Origin: Companilactobacillus zhongbaensis | GTDB lineage: Bacteria; Bacillota; Bacilli; Lactobacillales; Lactobacillaceae | Direction of reading: 5' to 3' | DNA length: 62,291 nucleotides | Assembly (NCBI RefSeq): GCF_003946515.1 | Contig: NZ_RHOM01000015.1 | Location: forward strand, 1-62,291 | In this document: positions 9,081-17,515 of the stretch, one piece after another | How the letters are laid out: each line of letters begins with the position of its first letter | How positions within the stretch are numbered: position 1 is the first letter of the stretch | Program-made: the position numbers and the translations under genes | The notes under the pieces: generated by a model | Seen by the model: the letters and a program-made list of their open reading frames with translations, nothing else | Told to the model about the DNA's origin: nothing | Databases searched by the model: none

Positions 9081-9202
9081 AGAGAGCGGAAGGCGACGGT
9101 CAGCTGCTGAGGATTAACGCGGGTGGTCGAACAAGGTGCGGCGAAGCCGTGCCTCGACCACCTGTGTTAACCGGAGGCCGCTGTCGCCTGGAGCTCGTTT
9201 CC
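9081..9202 (+). repeat. Repeat C1 (family C, forward) in the 3' UTR of the SDR gene
   Basis: A long hairpin: GGCGAC...GTCGCC outermost, then CAGCTGCTGAGGATTAAC against GTTAACCGGAGGCCGCTG, then GGTGGTCG/CGACCACC, and CGGC-GAA-GCCG at the tip. It starts seven bases after the SDR stop codon. The rest of the gap (9203-9647) is A+C-rich with small degenerate hairpins, for example AACTTTTTTGATC/GATCAAAAAGTT at 9587-9620, and no gene. Confidence 0.9.
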
Positions 9203-9647
9203 ACTATCAAAAAATCAAAGACGAAATAACATCAACCACAAACTTAGTTAAAAACAATAAAGTTTCCGATACAAAAATAAGGAAACGGATAAGTACAAAA
9301 CAAACTACTACCAAATACTCCGAAGAAGAGTAGAATCCTACCAGGAAAATCCAAAGAGGAGCAGAACTTCATCAAGGAAACCTACCACAGGAAATCCAAA
9401 GATGAGAATGCTCCAAACAGGAACTTCAACAACAGGGATTTCCAACCAGAAGTACAAGCACCAAAAAAATTACCACTGGGAATAACCAAAAGAAAAAAAA
9501 TCCCATCAAAAAAGAAAATCACCTCGGGATCTAAGAAAAGGGAGTAATCCCAAAAACTACCAAGAACATTAAAAAAACTACCAAAAACTTTTTTGATCAG
9601 ACTCCGGAGATCAAAAAGTTCAAGATAAAAAAATGAGCCAAAGAAAA

Positions 9648-9698
9648 AAAGACAAGGTAAACTCCAGCAATTCAAATTGCGAGTTAACCTTGTCTTTT
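9648..9698 (-). terminator. Terminator of the Gfo/Idh/MocA gene
   Basis: AAAGACAAGGTAA pairs with TTAACCTTGTCTTT, with an inner GCAATT/AATTGC stem. On the minus strand it is followed by TTTTTTTC. It may also stop plus-strand transcripts of the SDR gene. Confidence 0.85.
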
Positions 9699-10589
9699 CT
9701 ATTTCAAACACAATTCATGACTAAGAATAGCCGATTCCGGATCAACCGGATTAATCCCATCTACAGAAACAGCCTGCAGAAATTTTTTGATCAATGGCTC
9801 AAATCCGCGACTAACGAGCGTCCGTTCCCAATCGGGACGATATTTTTCTTCTACGATTCCGCTGTGATAGACGGATGCTTTATTCAAGTCAGTCACTACT
9901 TCACGCTCGTTCAAACCTTGAACGGTAACTTGTTCCAGATTTACACCACTGTGCATGTTAGTAATGACCGTAGCCCGACAGTCGGCAGTGTCGACCGTTA
10001 AGTAATATTGATCGAGCAAATCATCGGAAGTAACGATCCGTGATTCTGCGTTTAAAATGGTTTTATCTCCAAGCAAGAATAGGGCTGTATCGACCGAGTG
10101 GATCGCTAGGTCAAAAATCGCATCCTTTGGACTTTGATCGACATCTTCCCGCGTTTTTTCAACGGTGATCGATCTCTTGTCAGGTATTTGGGCGAGCTCC
10201 TGGTTGAATGGGGCAAAGCGCCGATTGAAGCCACAAGTTAGCATTAAGTTTTTTTCTTTAGCTAACTGATACAAGCGTCTGACATCAGCAATATCATCCG
10301 AAACGGGCTTGTCGACGTAGACGTTGATGCCTGAATTCAACAGCTGCTCGATGATCTGAGCGTGTGTCGAGGTAGGTGTGTGCACAAAGACTGCCAAAGG
10401 TTTTTCAGATATTAATTGGTCCAAAGTTTGATGCAAGTGAGCAAAGCCGAATTGGTTCTGCAGTTTTTCGCCCTTTTCTAAATTACGAGTAGTCAAATGC
10501 CATTCAAATTCATCTTGAAGACTGGCCATTACTGGTAAATAAGCCTTTTGGGCAATATTGCCAAGTCCGATAACACCGATTTTTTTCAT
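9699..10589 (-). CDS. Gfo/Idh/MocA-family oxidoreductase
   Basis: 296 residues. The start is put at the ATG at 10589 because GAGG sits 7 nt upstream; an ATG 21 nt earlier has no ribosome site. The N-terminal Rossmann motif GVIGLGNIAQKAYL binds NAD(P), and VYVDKPVSDD is the family's EKP-type motif with Asp in place of Glu. The C-terminal half forms the substrate domain. Members oxidise or reduce sugars, inositols or related alcohols; nothing nearby points to a substrate. It stands alone, with A2 upstream and its own terminator downstream. Confidence 0.9.
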   Translation of the reverse strand: MKKIGVIGLGNIAQKAYLPVMASLQDEFEWHLTTRNLEKGEKLQNQFGFAHLHQTLDQLISEKPLAVFVHTPTSTHAQIIEQLLNSGINVYVDKPVSDDIADVRRLYQLAKEKNLMLTCGFNRRFAPFNQELAQIPDKRSITVEKTREDVDQSPKDAIFDLAIHSVDTALFLLGDKTILNAESRIVTSDDLLDQYYLTVDTADCRATVITNMHSGVNLEQVTVQGLNEREVVTDLNKASVYHSGIVEEKYRPDWERTLVSRGFEPLIKKFLQAVSVDGINPVDPESAILSHELCLK

Positions 10590-10785
10590 AAAAAAGCCTC
10601 GATTCTGCATGATATAGACAGCTTATCATAATTGTTATATTGATAAATTCTAATTAACGCAAATTTTAATTAATAAAAATATTGTCCTAAAAATATTAAA
10701 AAGATAGAAATCCAAGAAAAAATCGTAAGACGAAAAAAATAGTTAAGTACCAGTATCCAACTAAAACAGTCTAAGCAAGAAAAAA

Positions 10786-11012
10786 TAAGTACCGTACACT
10801 TACAAAAAAATGATTATTGCACACCCTAGGTCCTGTGGGGGTGGAGGGAATTCGCCGTCAGCCGCGAAATTTTCGTTTGCACGGCATGGGCCGTGCTTAC
10901 GAAAAGACCCAGCTTTGAGATGTCCAAGGTGGGTTTCCTTGGATAGCTCAAAGTGGGTCCGCAGCGTTCCACGGCGCAATTCCCGGAACCCCCACAGGAC
11001 CGGCAGTGAACC
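10786..11012 (+). repeat. Repeat A2 (family A, forward)
   Basis: AAGTACCG flank, outer stem TCCTGTGGGGGTGGAGGGAA against TTCCCGGAACCCCCACAGGA, closing stem GCCGCG/CGCAGC, hairpin 1 with arms TTCGTTTGCACGGC/GCCGTGCTTACGAA, hairpin 2 arms CCAAGG/CCTTGG. Ends GGCAGTGAACC, next to the terminator of the glucosaminidase gene. This fills the gap 10590-11084. Confidence 0.92.
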
Positions 11013-11047
11013 ACCACCCAAAATCCCACCACAACAAAAATCAAACA

Positions 11048-11078
11048 CAAAAAAACCGACCAAGTAAGACTTAGCCGG
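11048..11078 (-). terminator. Terminator of the glucosaminidase gene
   Basis: On the minus strand CCGGCTAAGTCTTACTTGGTCGG (an imperfect stem around AAGT/ACTT) is followed by TTTTTTTG, the junction seen beside other A repeats. Confidence 0.6.
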
Positions 11079-11084
11079 ATGAGA

Positions 11085-12332
11085 TTACTTAATAAATGTT
11101 GCGTGACTGTCTTGGACCCATTCGTTAGTTGATACACGATAGTATTTATGTCCTTGATACTCACGAGTTTGGTCAGTGATCCATAGTGTGTCGTTTGAAA
11201 GGCCACGGTTACCGTCGAAGGTCTTACCGTTTTCTTTGAAACCAACTAATGGAACGATGGAGCTGTTGGGATTCTTAGCTTTGATAACGCGTTGCTTCGT
11301 GTCTTCAGAAACGTCAGACTTGAGCTTGATATCATCAGCTTTGATGTATTGTGTTGTCGATACTTGGTAGAAGATCTTACCGTCAGATGTTACGACTTTA
11401 CCAGTTGTTTTCCATGATGAACCAGCAGCTAAGATTTGCTTTTCTGGGCGATCTGGATTTGCTTGATGATAAATTTGAGCTCCGTTTGGATTAGTGATCA
11501 CACCAACGTCATCCATTTTGAAAAAGTCGCCATTTAGTGGAGCTTCAGAACCAGCATCAACGTCTGGTCCTTGAACGGCATTGTCAAAACGAGTCAAACC
11601 GTAAGTATCGATCACATTGTTCAAGACTGCTGCATAGTTAGGAGCAGTGGCGTATCGACCTTGCAACCAGCGAGTTGCGTCACGGTATGAGTTAGTATTT
11701 TCTTTCCAAGTTCCTTTGTAATAACCATTTAGACCGTAACGCAAGAGGGCACCGTTGTCGTCAAATGATTGTTCGTAACTAGGATATTTTCTAAAAGCAG
11801 CGTTGATCGTGTACCAACCGTATTGAGGGCTGTATTCACGAGTTGGCATGTAAACGGATTGTCCGTTGTAACTACCTTTGATCCCAAAAAGATTATGGTT
11901 AGGGTACATAGCTAAAGTAGAACCACCCCAACCAGATTCAATGATAGCTTGTGCCATCATTACTGAAGCATAAACGTTGTAACGTTGAGCCGACTTTTGA
12001 GCCATAGGTCCAGCTAAGTCGATGAAAGCTGAAGATGACATTCGAGACATAGGTGCAGCTTCGCTGAATGATTCAATATCAGTCGAATGTGCAATATTTT
12101 GATCAGGTTCAATTTTTTTCGAACCTTCTAAGATGTTGTTATCTTTTGAGCCGTTGTTACCGACTAATTCGGCGTCACTTTCGGCTGGTAAAGCAGAATT
12201 TTGGTCAGCAGCGATGACAGTAGTGTCTTCACTAGTTGAATCAGTAGTAGATGCTGAAACGACTGTTGGCACCGCTACTGATGCCATAGTATTTAAAATT
12301 GCCACACTAGTTAATAGCAAGCTTTTACGCAT
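11085..12332 (-). CDS. Secreted endo-beta-N-acetylglucosaminidase (GH73) with C-terminal wall-binding region
   Basis: 415 residues. The start at 12332 is chosen because GGAGG lies 10 nt upstream; an in-frame ATG 42 nt earlier lacks one. Residues 1-27 are a signal peptide ending VVSA. A Ser/Asp/Glu-rich linker follows (about 28-95), then a GH73 FlgJ/AcmA-type domain (about 100-255) with the likely catalytic Glu at E132 (QAIIESGWG). Two roughly 60-residue C-terminal segments with SSWKTTGKV and QYIKADDI-like strands look like the SLAP-type surface-anchoring repeats of lactobacilli. Expected role: cleaving glycan strands during cell separation or wall turnover. The gene stands alone. Confidence 0.9.
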   Translation of the reverse strand: MRKSLLLTSVAILNTMASVAVPTVVSASTTDSTSEDTTVIAADQNSALPAESDAELVGNNGSKDNNILEGSKKIEPDQNIAHSTDIESFSEAAPMSRMSSSAFIDLAGPMAQKSAQRYNVYASVMMAQAIIESGWGGSTLAMYPNHNLFGIKGSYNGQSVYMPTREYSPQYGWYTINAAFRKYPSYEQSFDDNGALLRYGLNGYYKGTWKENTNSYRDATRWLQGRYATAPNYAAVLNNVIDTYGLTRFDNAVQGPDVDAGSEAPLNGDFFKMDDVGVITNPNGAQIYHQANPDRPEKQILAAGSSWKTTGKVVTSDGKIFYQVSTTQYIKADDIKLKSDVSEDTKQRVIKAKNPNSSIVPLVGFKENGKTFDGNRGLSNDTLWITDQTREYQGHKYYRVSTNEWVQDSHATFIK

Positions 12333-12483
12333 ATATATAAATCCTCCAAATTGATGTGCTAGTGTAGAATACAAAAATTTAAAGCTAGCTTCAACCAGAT
12401 ACGATGTATTGTAAAGACTTGTTCATATAACTGTAATTTATTATGGATATTATAATTCAATATTTATAAATAGATATTAAAAA

Positions 12484-12520
12484 AAGCATGTTCAGCTTTT
12501 TATAAAAAGCCGACATGCTT
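12484..12520 (-). terminator. Terminator of the MerR gene
   Basis: AAGCATGTTCAGCTTTT with TAAAAAGCCGACATGCTT; on the minus strand T's follow. The MerR stop codon TAA overlaps the stem. Confidence 0.8.
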
Positions 12521-12950
12521 ATTTTGCCTCTGTTTTCAGACTTTCCTTCTCGTGGATATTTGAAGGTTCGAATGAATCGGGCTCGTGATTTTCCATTATT
12601 TCAGCATAATGATCAACTTTGAATTTGATCGTTGCTAAATGTTGTTGCAACTCTTTGATCTCATTGATGGTCCGTTTTTGTTGATCGAGCATGATCTGAT
12701 AACGTTCAGGAACAGTATCTTCACCCTCGACAACGAGATTAGTATAATTTTTGATCTGATCAAGTGGCATGCCAGTGCTACGCAAACAAGTGACCATTTC
12801 CAACCATTCAATGTCAGAATCGCTGAAAACGCGATTGTTGTTTTTGTCTCGTTGAACAAAAGGCAGCAAGCCGTGATCGTGATAATAACGAACAGTATAA
12901 GTAGTGAGGCCAGTCTTTTTAGCTACTTGTTGAACCGAATACGTTGCCAA
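12519..12950 (-). CDS. MerR-family transcriptional regulator
   Basis: 143 residues. Helix-turn-helix at the N terminus (YSVQQVAKKTGLTTYTVRYY, then HDHGLLPF), a MerR dimerisation coiled coil (about 80-120) and no Cys-rich metal site, so it is not a typical metal sensor. It is closest to the YhdM/YdfL/NmlR-like MerR proteins in lactobacilli. No ATG is in place; a TTG at 12950 fits with AGAAGG at proper spacing, so the start codon is TTG. No obvious target lies beside it. Its promoter region faces the end of the LCP gene. Confidence 0.88.
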   Translation of the reverse strand: MATYSVQQVAKKTGLTTYTVRYYHDHGLLPFVQRDKNNNRVFSDSDIEWLEMVTCLRSTGMPLDQIKNYTNLVVEGEDTVPERYQIMLDQQKRTINEIKELQQHLATIKFKVDHYAEIMENHEPDSFEPSNIHEKESLKTEAK

Positions 12951-13037
12951 AAGGATCCCTTCTTTCTATTAAGTTATAGTAACTCGAAGATGGTTCTATT
13001 TTACACTGAATATTAATAAATACAAATTTTATATATA

Positions 13038-13073
13038 AAAAAACTATTGGCAAAAAATTAACCAATAGTTTTT
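13038..13073 (-). terminator. Terminator of the LCP gene
   Basis: AAAAACTATTGG/CCAATAGTTTTT with a 12-nt loop, T-rich on both strands. Confidence 0.8.
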
Positions 13074-13079
13074 TAAAAA

Positions 13080-14102
13080 TTAATATGTGTCATTAGTATA
13101 AAAAGTATGATTGAGACCACGGTCATCGTAGTCAGTATTATCAGGATCAGAGAAAAAGTCCTGATTGTATTTGTTCAATTTAGTTTCCATATTATCGACC
13201 TTCGAAGTGGAAAGATCGAGTGATTTCCGCAAAGTATCAGAAGCCTTTTGCAATGACTTAGTTGAAGCAACTTGGTAAGAACTACCATTGATCCAAGCAG
13301 TTTTTTCATCCAATTGTTTGGACTCAAAGTTATTGCCGACCATGTAATACTTCACAGGCAATAAGTTCATCTCATTATCAGTCATATCAGTAATAATCTC
13401 CGGACCGACCGTCTTGATCAAAGAAGGCAACTGAGTCAAATACTTAGGAGATTTCAGCTTTTTAATAACGCCCTGCAAAACTTCTTGCTGACGCAACTGA
13501 CGCCCATAATCCCCACGAGGATCACCATAACGCATCCGAGCATAAGTCAAAGCCTTCTTACCATTAAGATGATGTTTACCCTTAGGAATAGTAACACCGT
13601 CATAACTGACCTTAATTGGAGTATTAATATCGACCCCATCAACAAAATCAACCGTCTTCTTCAAAGCCCGCATATTAATAGTAACCGTATAATCGATCGG
13701 CACATTCAAAAGAGCAGAAACGGACTGCTTAGCCATCTTATTAGAACCAATAGCATAAGCAGAATTGATCTTCTGAACATTCTTAGGCGAATCCCCAACC
13801 ATCTCAGCCATAGTATCCCGAGGAACAGAATACATCAAAACCTTCTTAGAATTAGGATTAATAGTAAGAACCATAATAGTATCAGAATTCCCCCGATCAA
13901 CCCGACCATCGGCACCAGTATCAGCACCCAAAAGCAAAACAGAAAAAGGCTTACCATTCTCGATCTTAGAAGAAACACTCTTCTGAGTATTATGGATCGA
14001 CTTCAAAGCATTAGTATTAGCTTTATAAAAAGCATAACCACCACCAGCAACGATGGCGACCAGAATTAGTAGAACAATTAAAACACGTTTAAAAATTTTC
14101 AT
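13080..14102 (-). CDS. LytR-CpsA-Psr (LCP) family wall-polymer ligase
   Basis: 340 residues from the ATG at 14102 (GGAG 8 nt upstream; an upstream in-frame ATG has none). One N-terminal membrane anchor (about 6-27) and an extracellular LCP domain with FSVLLLGADTG, RGNSDTIMVL, SVPRDT and YARMRYGDPRGDYGRQLRQQ, which supply the conserved Arg and Asp residues. LCP enzymes move teichoic-acid or capsule precursors from undecaprenyl phosphate to peptidoglycan. A Ser/Asn/Asp-rich tail follows. The central and 5' parts (13500-14030) are A+C-rich on the plus strand, giving G+T-rich codons, although the gene runs opposite to other A+C-rich genes. Confidence 0.93.
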   Translation of the reverse strand: MKIFKRVLIVLLILVAIVAGGGYAFYKANTNALKSIHNTQKSVSSKIENGKPFSVLLLGADTGADGRVDRGNSDTIMVLTINPNSKKVLMYSVPRDTMAEMVGDSPKNVQKINSAYAIGSNKMAKQSVSALLNVPIDYTVTINMRALKKTVDFVDGVDINTPIKVSYDGVTIPKGKHHLNGKKALTYARMRYGDPRGDYGRQLRQQEVLQGVIKKLKSPKYLTQLPSLIKTVGPEIITDMTDNEMNLLPVKYYMVGNNFESKQLDEKTAWINGSSYQVASTKSLQKASDTLRKSLDLSTSKVDNMETKLNKYNQDFFSDPDNTDYDDRGLNHTFYTNDTY

Positions 14103-14403
14103 AAAAATTCTCCACTGAAAAGCTCGAATATAAATTCGTTCAACATTAAGAAATAAATTTAACACAAATGAGTAAATAAATAAATGTATAAAGAGTTAGG
14201 CTATAGCCAATAAAAAGCTGAAGAAGGTGGAGAACAATTGAGAAAGCAGAAGAAAAAAAGTGAAAAATAAAAATCAAGCTTAGGAATACAAAAGAGCGGA
14301 GAAGTGAATAACAACCGCGAGAGTGCGTTAACAGCACGCGAGCAGAAAAAGGAGATTTTGCTTTAACTTTGTCTAGTTTAGGTTCTTGAATTTGAGTTTG
14401 ATT

Positions 14404-14615
14404 TTGATCTTACAAACCAAGATAGAAACTGAGATAGACCGAAAAATCTAGGACGCACCAAAAGTGCCAATTTGTAAAAAATAAATCGGTCCCCATAATA
14501 AAAAAAGGGGATTGATGCATTATCTAGACGGAGGGGCCCGGGGATACAGACCTCAGCACCGTGTCAGGTGCGTTCCAGCGTCTGTATCCCCGGGCCCCGG
14601 AGTCGGCAGTGAACC
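14404..14615 (+). repeat. Repeat B3 (family B, forward), short form lacking both inner hairpins
   Basis: Family-B distal flank (CTTACAAACCAAGATAGAAA, then GAGATAGACC) from 14404; outer stem from CGGAGGGGCCCGGGGATACA (14530) to TGTATCCCCGGGCCCCGGAG (14583). The closing stem GCACC/GGTGC is capped directly by GTGTCA. Ends GGCAGTGAACC. The same flank continues on the right to CTCTCTCACCTCAAG (about 14710). An imperfect G+C-rich hairpin lies at 14314-14345. This fills the gap 14103-14742. Confidence 0.92.
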
Positions 14616-14710
14616 ACCAACCAAACTACCACCTCCATCCCACCAAACAAACATCAAAACATCAACCAAAAAAAACGCTTCTCGTCCGCCAAAAACTCTC
14701 TCACCTCAAG

Positions 14711-14742
14711 AAAAAAAGCACTCCCCAAAAAAAGGAATGCTT
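14711..14742 (-). terminator. Terminator of the Fur-family gene
   Basis: On the minus strand GCATTCC-(T7)-GGAGTGC followed by TTTTTTT, placed at the right-hand boundary of B3. Confidence 0.65.
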
Positions 14743-15210
14743 CTAACTATCAGCCCTGCGTAACCCAAGCTTAATCTGGCACTCAGGACAAAGTCCGTAA
14801 ACCTCCATATGATTACCAGAAATCATATACCCAGACAACTCAGCAGTACGCTTCTCAAACTGCTTCTCATCCTTACCAAAGCCCTCATAAGTAACATCAA
14901 CGATCTTACCGCAGTTAGTACAAATAGCATGATAATGCGGAGTACCAAAGTAATCGTAATGAGTACTACCATCACCATTCTGCAGCTCGATCACAAGTCC
15001 TCGTTCGACAAAAGTATTCAAAGTATTGTAGATGGTAGATGCACCTAAATTGGGAAGTTCCTTACTTAAAGCAGCATGAATGGTATCCACAGAAGGATGG
15101 TTATGATGACTAGCCAAATAAGACAAGATCAAATGACGTTGTGGAGTCACACGGAGCTTATTATCCTTTAAAACTTGCAAAGTTTTATCTGCAACATTCT
15201 TTGTAGCCAT
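14743..15210 (-). CDS. Fur-family metalloregulator, PerR-like
   Basis: 155 residues. The N-terminal winged helix has LRVTPQRHLILSYL and LGASTIYNTLNTFVERGLV. The metal-binding part has HYHAICTNCGKIVD and a second CPEC pair, which together form the structural zinc site (CxxC...CxxC) typical of PerR/Fur of Firmicutes. AAGGAAG precedes the ATG. It diverges from two VIT1/CCC1-type metal transporters with a Fur/PerR-box-like dyad in between, so peroxide- or metal-dependent control of Mn/Fe handling is likely. PerR versus Fur versus Zur cannot be settled from sequence alone. Confidence 0.9.
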   Translation of the reverse strand: MATKNVADKTLQVLKDNKLRVTPQRHLILSYLASHHNHPSVDTIHAALSKELPNLGASTIYNTLNTFVERGLVIELQNGDGSTHYDYFGTPHYHAICTNCGKIVDVTYEGFGKDEKQFEKRTAELSGYMISGNHMEVYGLCPECQIKLGLRRADS

Positions 15211-15254
15211 AAGAGTTCTTCCTTTCTATTTATCTAGTTTCATTAAAACACCTT

Positions 15255-15272
15255 TTTGATAATGATTACAAG
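15255..15272. promoter_or_regulatory. Fur/PerR-box-like operator
   Basis: TTTGATAATGATTACAAG lies in the divergent spacer between the PerR-like gene and the transporter pair and resembles the Fur/PerR consensus around TAATNATTA. Its position fits control of either gene. A weaker AATCATTGCAAATT follows near 15295. Confidence 0.5.
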
Positions 15273-15462
15273 TTAATTGTATTTCTCATTTAAAAATCAT
15301 TGCAAATTGAAAGCGATTGATTGAGAAAATCTTACAAAAAATAGACGTTTATAGTTTACTTTTATGAATAGTAACGTTAATATAGAGTCGATATTAGATA
15401 ATAACCATTCCAATCTAGCGAAAAACGACATTTTAGAAGACCGTTTAAAGGGAGCGAGTATT

Positions 15463-16155
15463 ATGCAAATTGCTAAGAAGAAAAAGAGAAGTTTAGCTGA
15501 AAAGATCAATGTCATGCGTGCCAGTGTTATGGGTGCCAATGATGGGATCGTTTCAGTTGCTGGTATCGTTATCGGTGTTGCCGGAGCGACGAATAATAAT
15601 TATGCTATTTTTCTTGCCGGTATCGCCGGTATGTTAGCCGGAACAATTTCTATGGCGATGGGTGAATGGGTCTCCGTAAGTACTCAAAGAGATTCCGAAC
15701 GTCGTGCCATTGAAAAAGAATCCGCAGCCTTAGATGCTAATTACGACAAAGAATTTAACTTTATCAAAGACAAGTACCACAAAACCGGGATCCCGGCTGA
15801 GTTAGCTGAAAAAGCTACTCGAGAAATGTTAGAAGGCGACAAGATCGATACCGCCGTCAGAGAAAGATATGGCTTTAATCCGAAAGAAAAAACTAGTGCT
15901 ATCGCTGCGGCCTTAGCCTCAATGATCTCATTCCCATTGGGATCTTTACTTCCACTATTGTCGATTACATTATTCCCTGAAAAAATCAAATTGATTGCAA
16001 CTATGGTTGCGGTCGTGATCTCTTTAGTAATTACCGGATACACAGCTGCTGTTTTAGGTAATGCTAATAGAGGGAAGGCTGCATTAAGAAACGTAGTTTC
16101 TGGTCTTTTGACCATGGGCGTTACTTATGGCGTCGGATTACTATTTGCACACTAA
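15463..16155 (+). CDS. VIT1/CCC1-family divalent metal transporter, first of a tandem pair
   Basis: 230 residues. The start is set at 15463 because GGAG lies 8 nt before this ATG; the upstream in-frame extension from 15364 has no ribosome site and looks like promoter DNA. Five predicted helices: two at the N terminus with RASVMGANDGIVSVAGIVIGV and MAMGEWVSVSTQRDSE (the family's metal-entry residues), a Glu/Lys-rich cytoplasmic metal-binding segment (about 80-145), and three C-terminal helices. The family exports Fe2+ or Mn2+ from the cytoplasm. It is 21 bp from a paralogue, likely co-transcribed, next to a PerR-like gene. Confidence 0.9.
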   Translation: MQIAKKKKRSLAEKINVMRASVMGANDGIVSVAGIVIGVAGATNNNYAIFLAGIAGMLAGTISMAMGEWVSVSTQRDSERRAIEKESAALDANYDKEFNFIKDKYHKTGIPAELAEKATREMLEGDKIDTAVRERYGFNPKEKTSAIAAALASMISFPLGSLLPLLSITLFPEKIKLIATMVAVVISLVITGYTAAVLGNANRGKAALRNVVSGLLTMGVTYGVGLLFAH

Positions 16156-16176
16156 TTATAGAAGGGACTAAGTTAG

Positions 16177-16881
16177 ATGAAATCAATGAGTATTTCAAGA
16201 CTAAAGAAACAAAAACAAACAATGGCCGAACGGTCAAACACATTACGTGCCGGAGTTTTAGGTTCTAATGATGGTATTTTAACTGTTGTCGGTGTGCTAT
16301 TTTCCGTTGCCGTTGCTACAACTAATCAATTTACGATTTTTATCGCTGGATTATCAGATTTGATAGCCTGTGCTTTTTCAATGGCTTCTGGCGAGTATGC
16401 TTCTGTTAGTTCGCAAAAGGATACTGAAAAAGCCGTTGTTGAAAAGGAAAAAGTTTTATTGAAGCAAGATTTTCAAAGCGAGCTTGATGCTGTGGCTAAG
16501 TTTTATATGGATCGTGGCGTTACTTCTGCTACTTCTTATGATATTGCTAATGAGCTGATGAAGAAGGATGCTTTGGGGACTGTTATTCGGGTTAAGTATG
16601 ACTTGGAATTGGGACATTATATGAGCCCTTGGAACGCTGCTTTTTCTTCATTGGTTGCTGCTTCTGCTGGTGGTATTTTTCCTTTGGCTGCTATGTCGCT
16701 TTTGCCTGTTAGCTTGCAGTGGCAGGGTACTATTTTGGCTGTTATTGCTTCTGTGGCTTTGACTGGATATTTGAGTGCTAAGCTTGGTGATGGTTTGGTT
16801 AAGGTTGCTATTTATCGTAATATTATTGTTGGTATTATTACTATGATTATTCACTATTCTGTTGGTATTTTGTTGAAGTAG
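16177..16881 (+). CDS. VIT1/CCC1-family divalent metal transporter, second of a tandem pair
   Basis: 234 residues, a paralogue of the preceding gene with the same motifs (RAGVLGSNDGILTVVGVLFSV, MASGEYASVSSQKDTE) and the same five-helix layout. AAGGGA precedes the ATG. A pair may form a heterodimer, since VIT1 proteins act as dimers; that is inference. G+T content rises along the gene, from about 55% over 16201-16440 to about 69% over 16621-16860 by hand count, as repeat B4 (reverse) is approached. Confidence 0.9.
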   Translation: MKSMSISRLKKQKQTMAERSNTLRAGVLGSNDGILTVVGVLFSVAVATTNQFTIFIAGLSDLIACAFSMASGEYASVSSQKDTEKAVVEKEKVLLKQDFQSELDAVAKFYMDRGVTSATSYDIANELMKKDALGTVIRVKYDLELGHYMSPWNAAFSSLVAASAGGIFPLAAMSLLPVSLQWQGTILAVIASVALTGYLSAKLGDGLVKVAIYRNIIVGIITMIIHYSVGILLK

Positions 16882-16898
16882 TTTTATTTGTTTTGTTT

Positions 16899-16928
16899 GG
16901 CTGGCTTGTTGCCGGCTATTTTTTTTGC
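16899..16928 (+). terminator. Terminator of the metal-transporter pair
   Basis: GCTGGC-TTGTT-GCCGGC followed by TATTTTTTTT. The B4 flank (TTGAGGTGAGAGAG) begins directly after it. Confidence 0.7.
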
Positions 16929-17023
16929 CTTGAGGTGAGAGAGTTTTTGGCTGACTGGTTGCGTTTTGCTTGGGTGATGTTTTGATGTTTGTTTGGTGGG
17001 ATAGAGTTGGTAGTTTTGGTGTA

Positions 17024-17315
17024 CGTTCACTGCCGACTCCGGGGCCCGGGGATACAGACGCTGGAACGCACCTGACGCGATTTTGAGCTACCCGAGGAGA
17101 CCACTCGGGCATCTCAAAACTCGGTCTTATTCTAAGCGATAAATCGCTAAGAATAATTTAGGTGCTGAGGTCTGTATCCCCGGGCCCCTCCGTCTAGATA
17201 GTGCAACAATCCCATTTTTTTGGATTAGGACCGAGTTTTTTTGATCAAGTTGGCACTTTTTGCGCGTCCTAGGTTTTGTGGTCTATCTCAGTTTCTACCT
17301 TGGTTTGTGAGATCT
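17024..17315 (-). repeat. Repeat B4 (family B, reverse)
   Basis: GTTCACTGCCGACTCCGGGG through CCCCTCCGTCTAGA. Outer stem GGGGCCCGGGGATACAGA with TCTGTATCCCCGGGCCCC, closing stem GCACC/GGTGC, hairpin 2 arms CCGAGG.../...CTCGGG, hairpin 1 of the TCTAAGCGAT type. The distal flank with GGTCTATCTCAG runs to 17315. An imperfect G+C-rich hairpin follows at 17400-17430. With C2 and the TCAAAA tract this fills the gap 16882-17730. Confidence 0.92.
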
Positions 17316-17329
17316 AAACCAAAACCAAA

Positions 17330-17373
17330 ATCAAAATCAAAATCAAAATCAAAATCAAAATCAAAATCAAAAC
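17330..17373 (+). repeat. TCAAAA hexanucleotide microsatellite
   Basis: About seven uninterrupted TCAAAA units at the outer end of the B4 distal flank. The same flank position in B3, B5 and B7 has diverged remnants such as TTTGATTTTGATC, so the tract belongs to the repeat and has expanded here. It is non-coding. Confidence 0.8.
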
Positions 17374-17515
17374 CTCACTCTATGTTTTCTTTTCTTTTGG
17401 GCTCGCGTGCTCGTTCCTCGCACTCTCGCAATGGTAGTGCATTGGGTATCTATTTTTGTTGGATAAACTTGCTGCAAATTTTATAGTGATTTTTATCCTT
17501 ATCCTCAAGGATGCT

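Noticed and set aside
12566-12580. GGTTCGAAT resembling a tRNA T-loop
   Set aside because: It lies inside the MerR coding sequence and no cloverleaf can be drawn around it. No tRNA or rRNA gene was found in the window.
13485-14069. 194-codon frame opposite the LCP gene
   Set aside because: Its length reflects the A+C-rich plus strand, which is poor in stop codons. The minus-strand LCP protein has clear motifs.
16648-17112. 154-codon minus-strand frame over the second metal transporter and B4
   Set aside because: Skew artefact spanning a known gene and a repeat; low-complexity Asn/Ser/Thr product.
17330-17373. Possible CRISPR array at the TCAAAA tract or at the 42115 hairpin array
   Set aside because: Units are 6 bp or about 24 bp with no unique spacers, and no cas genes are in the window.
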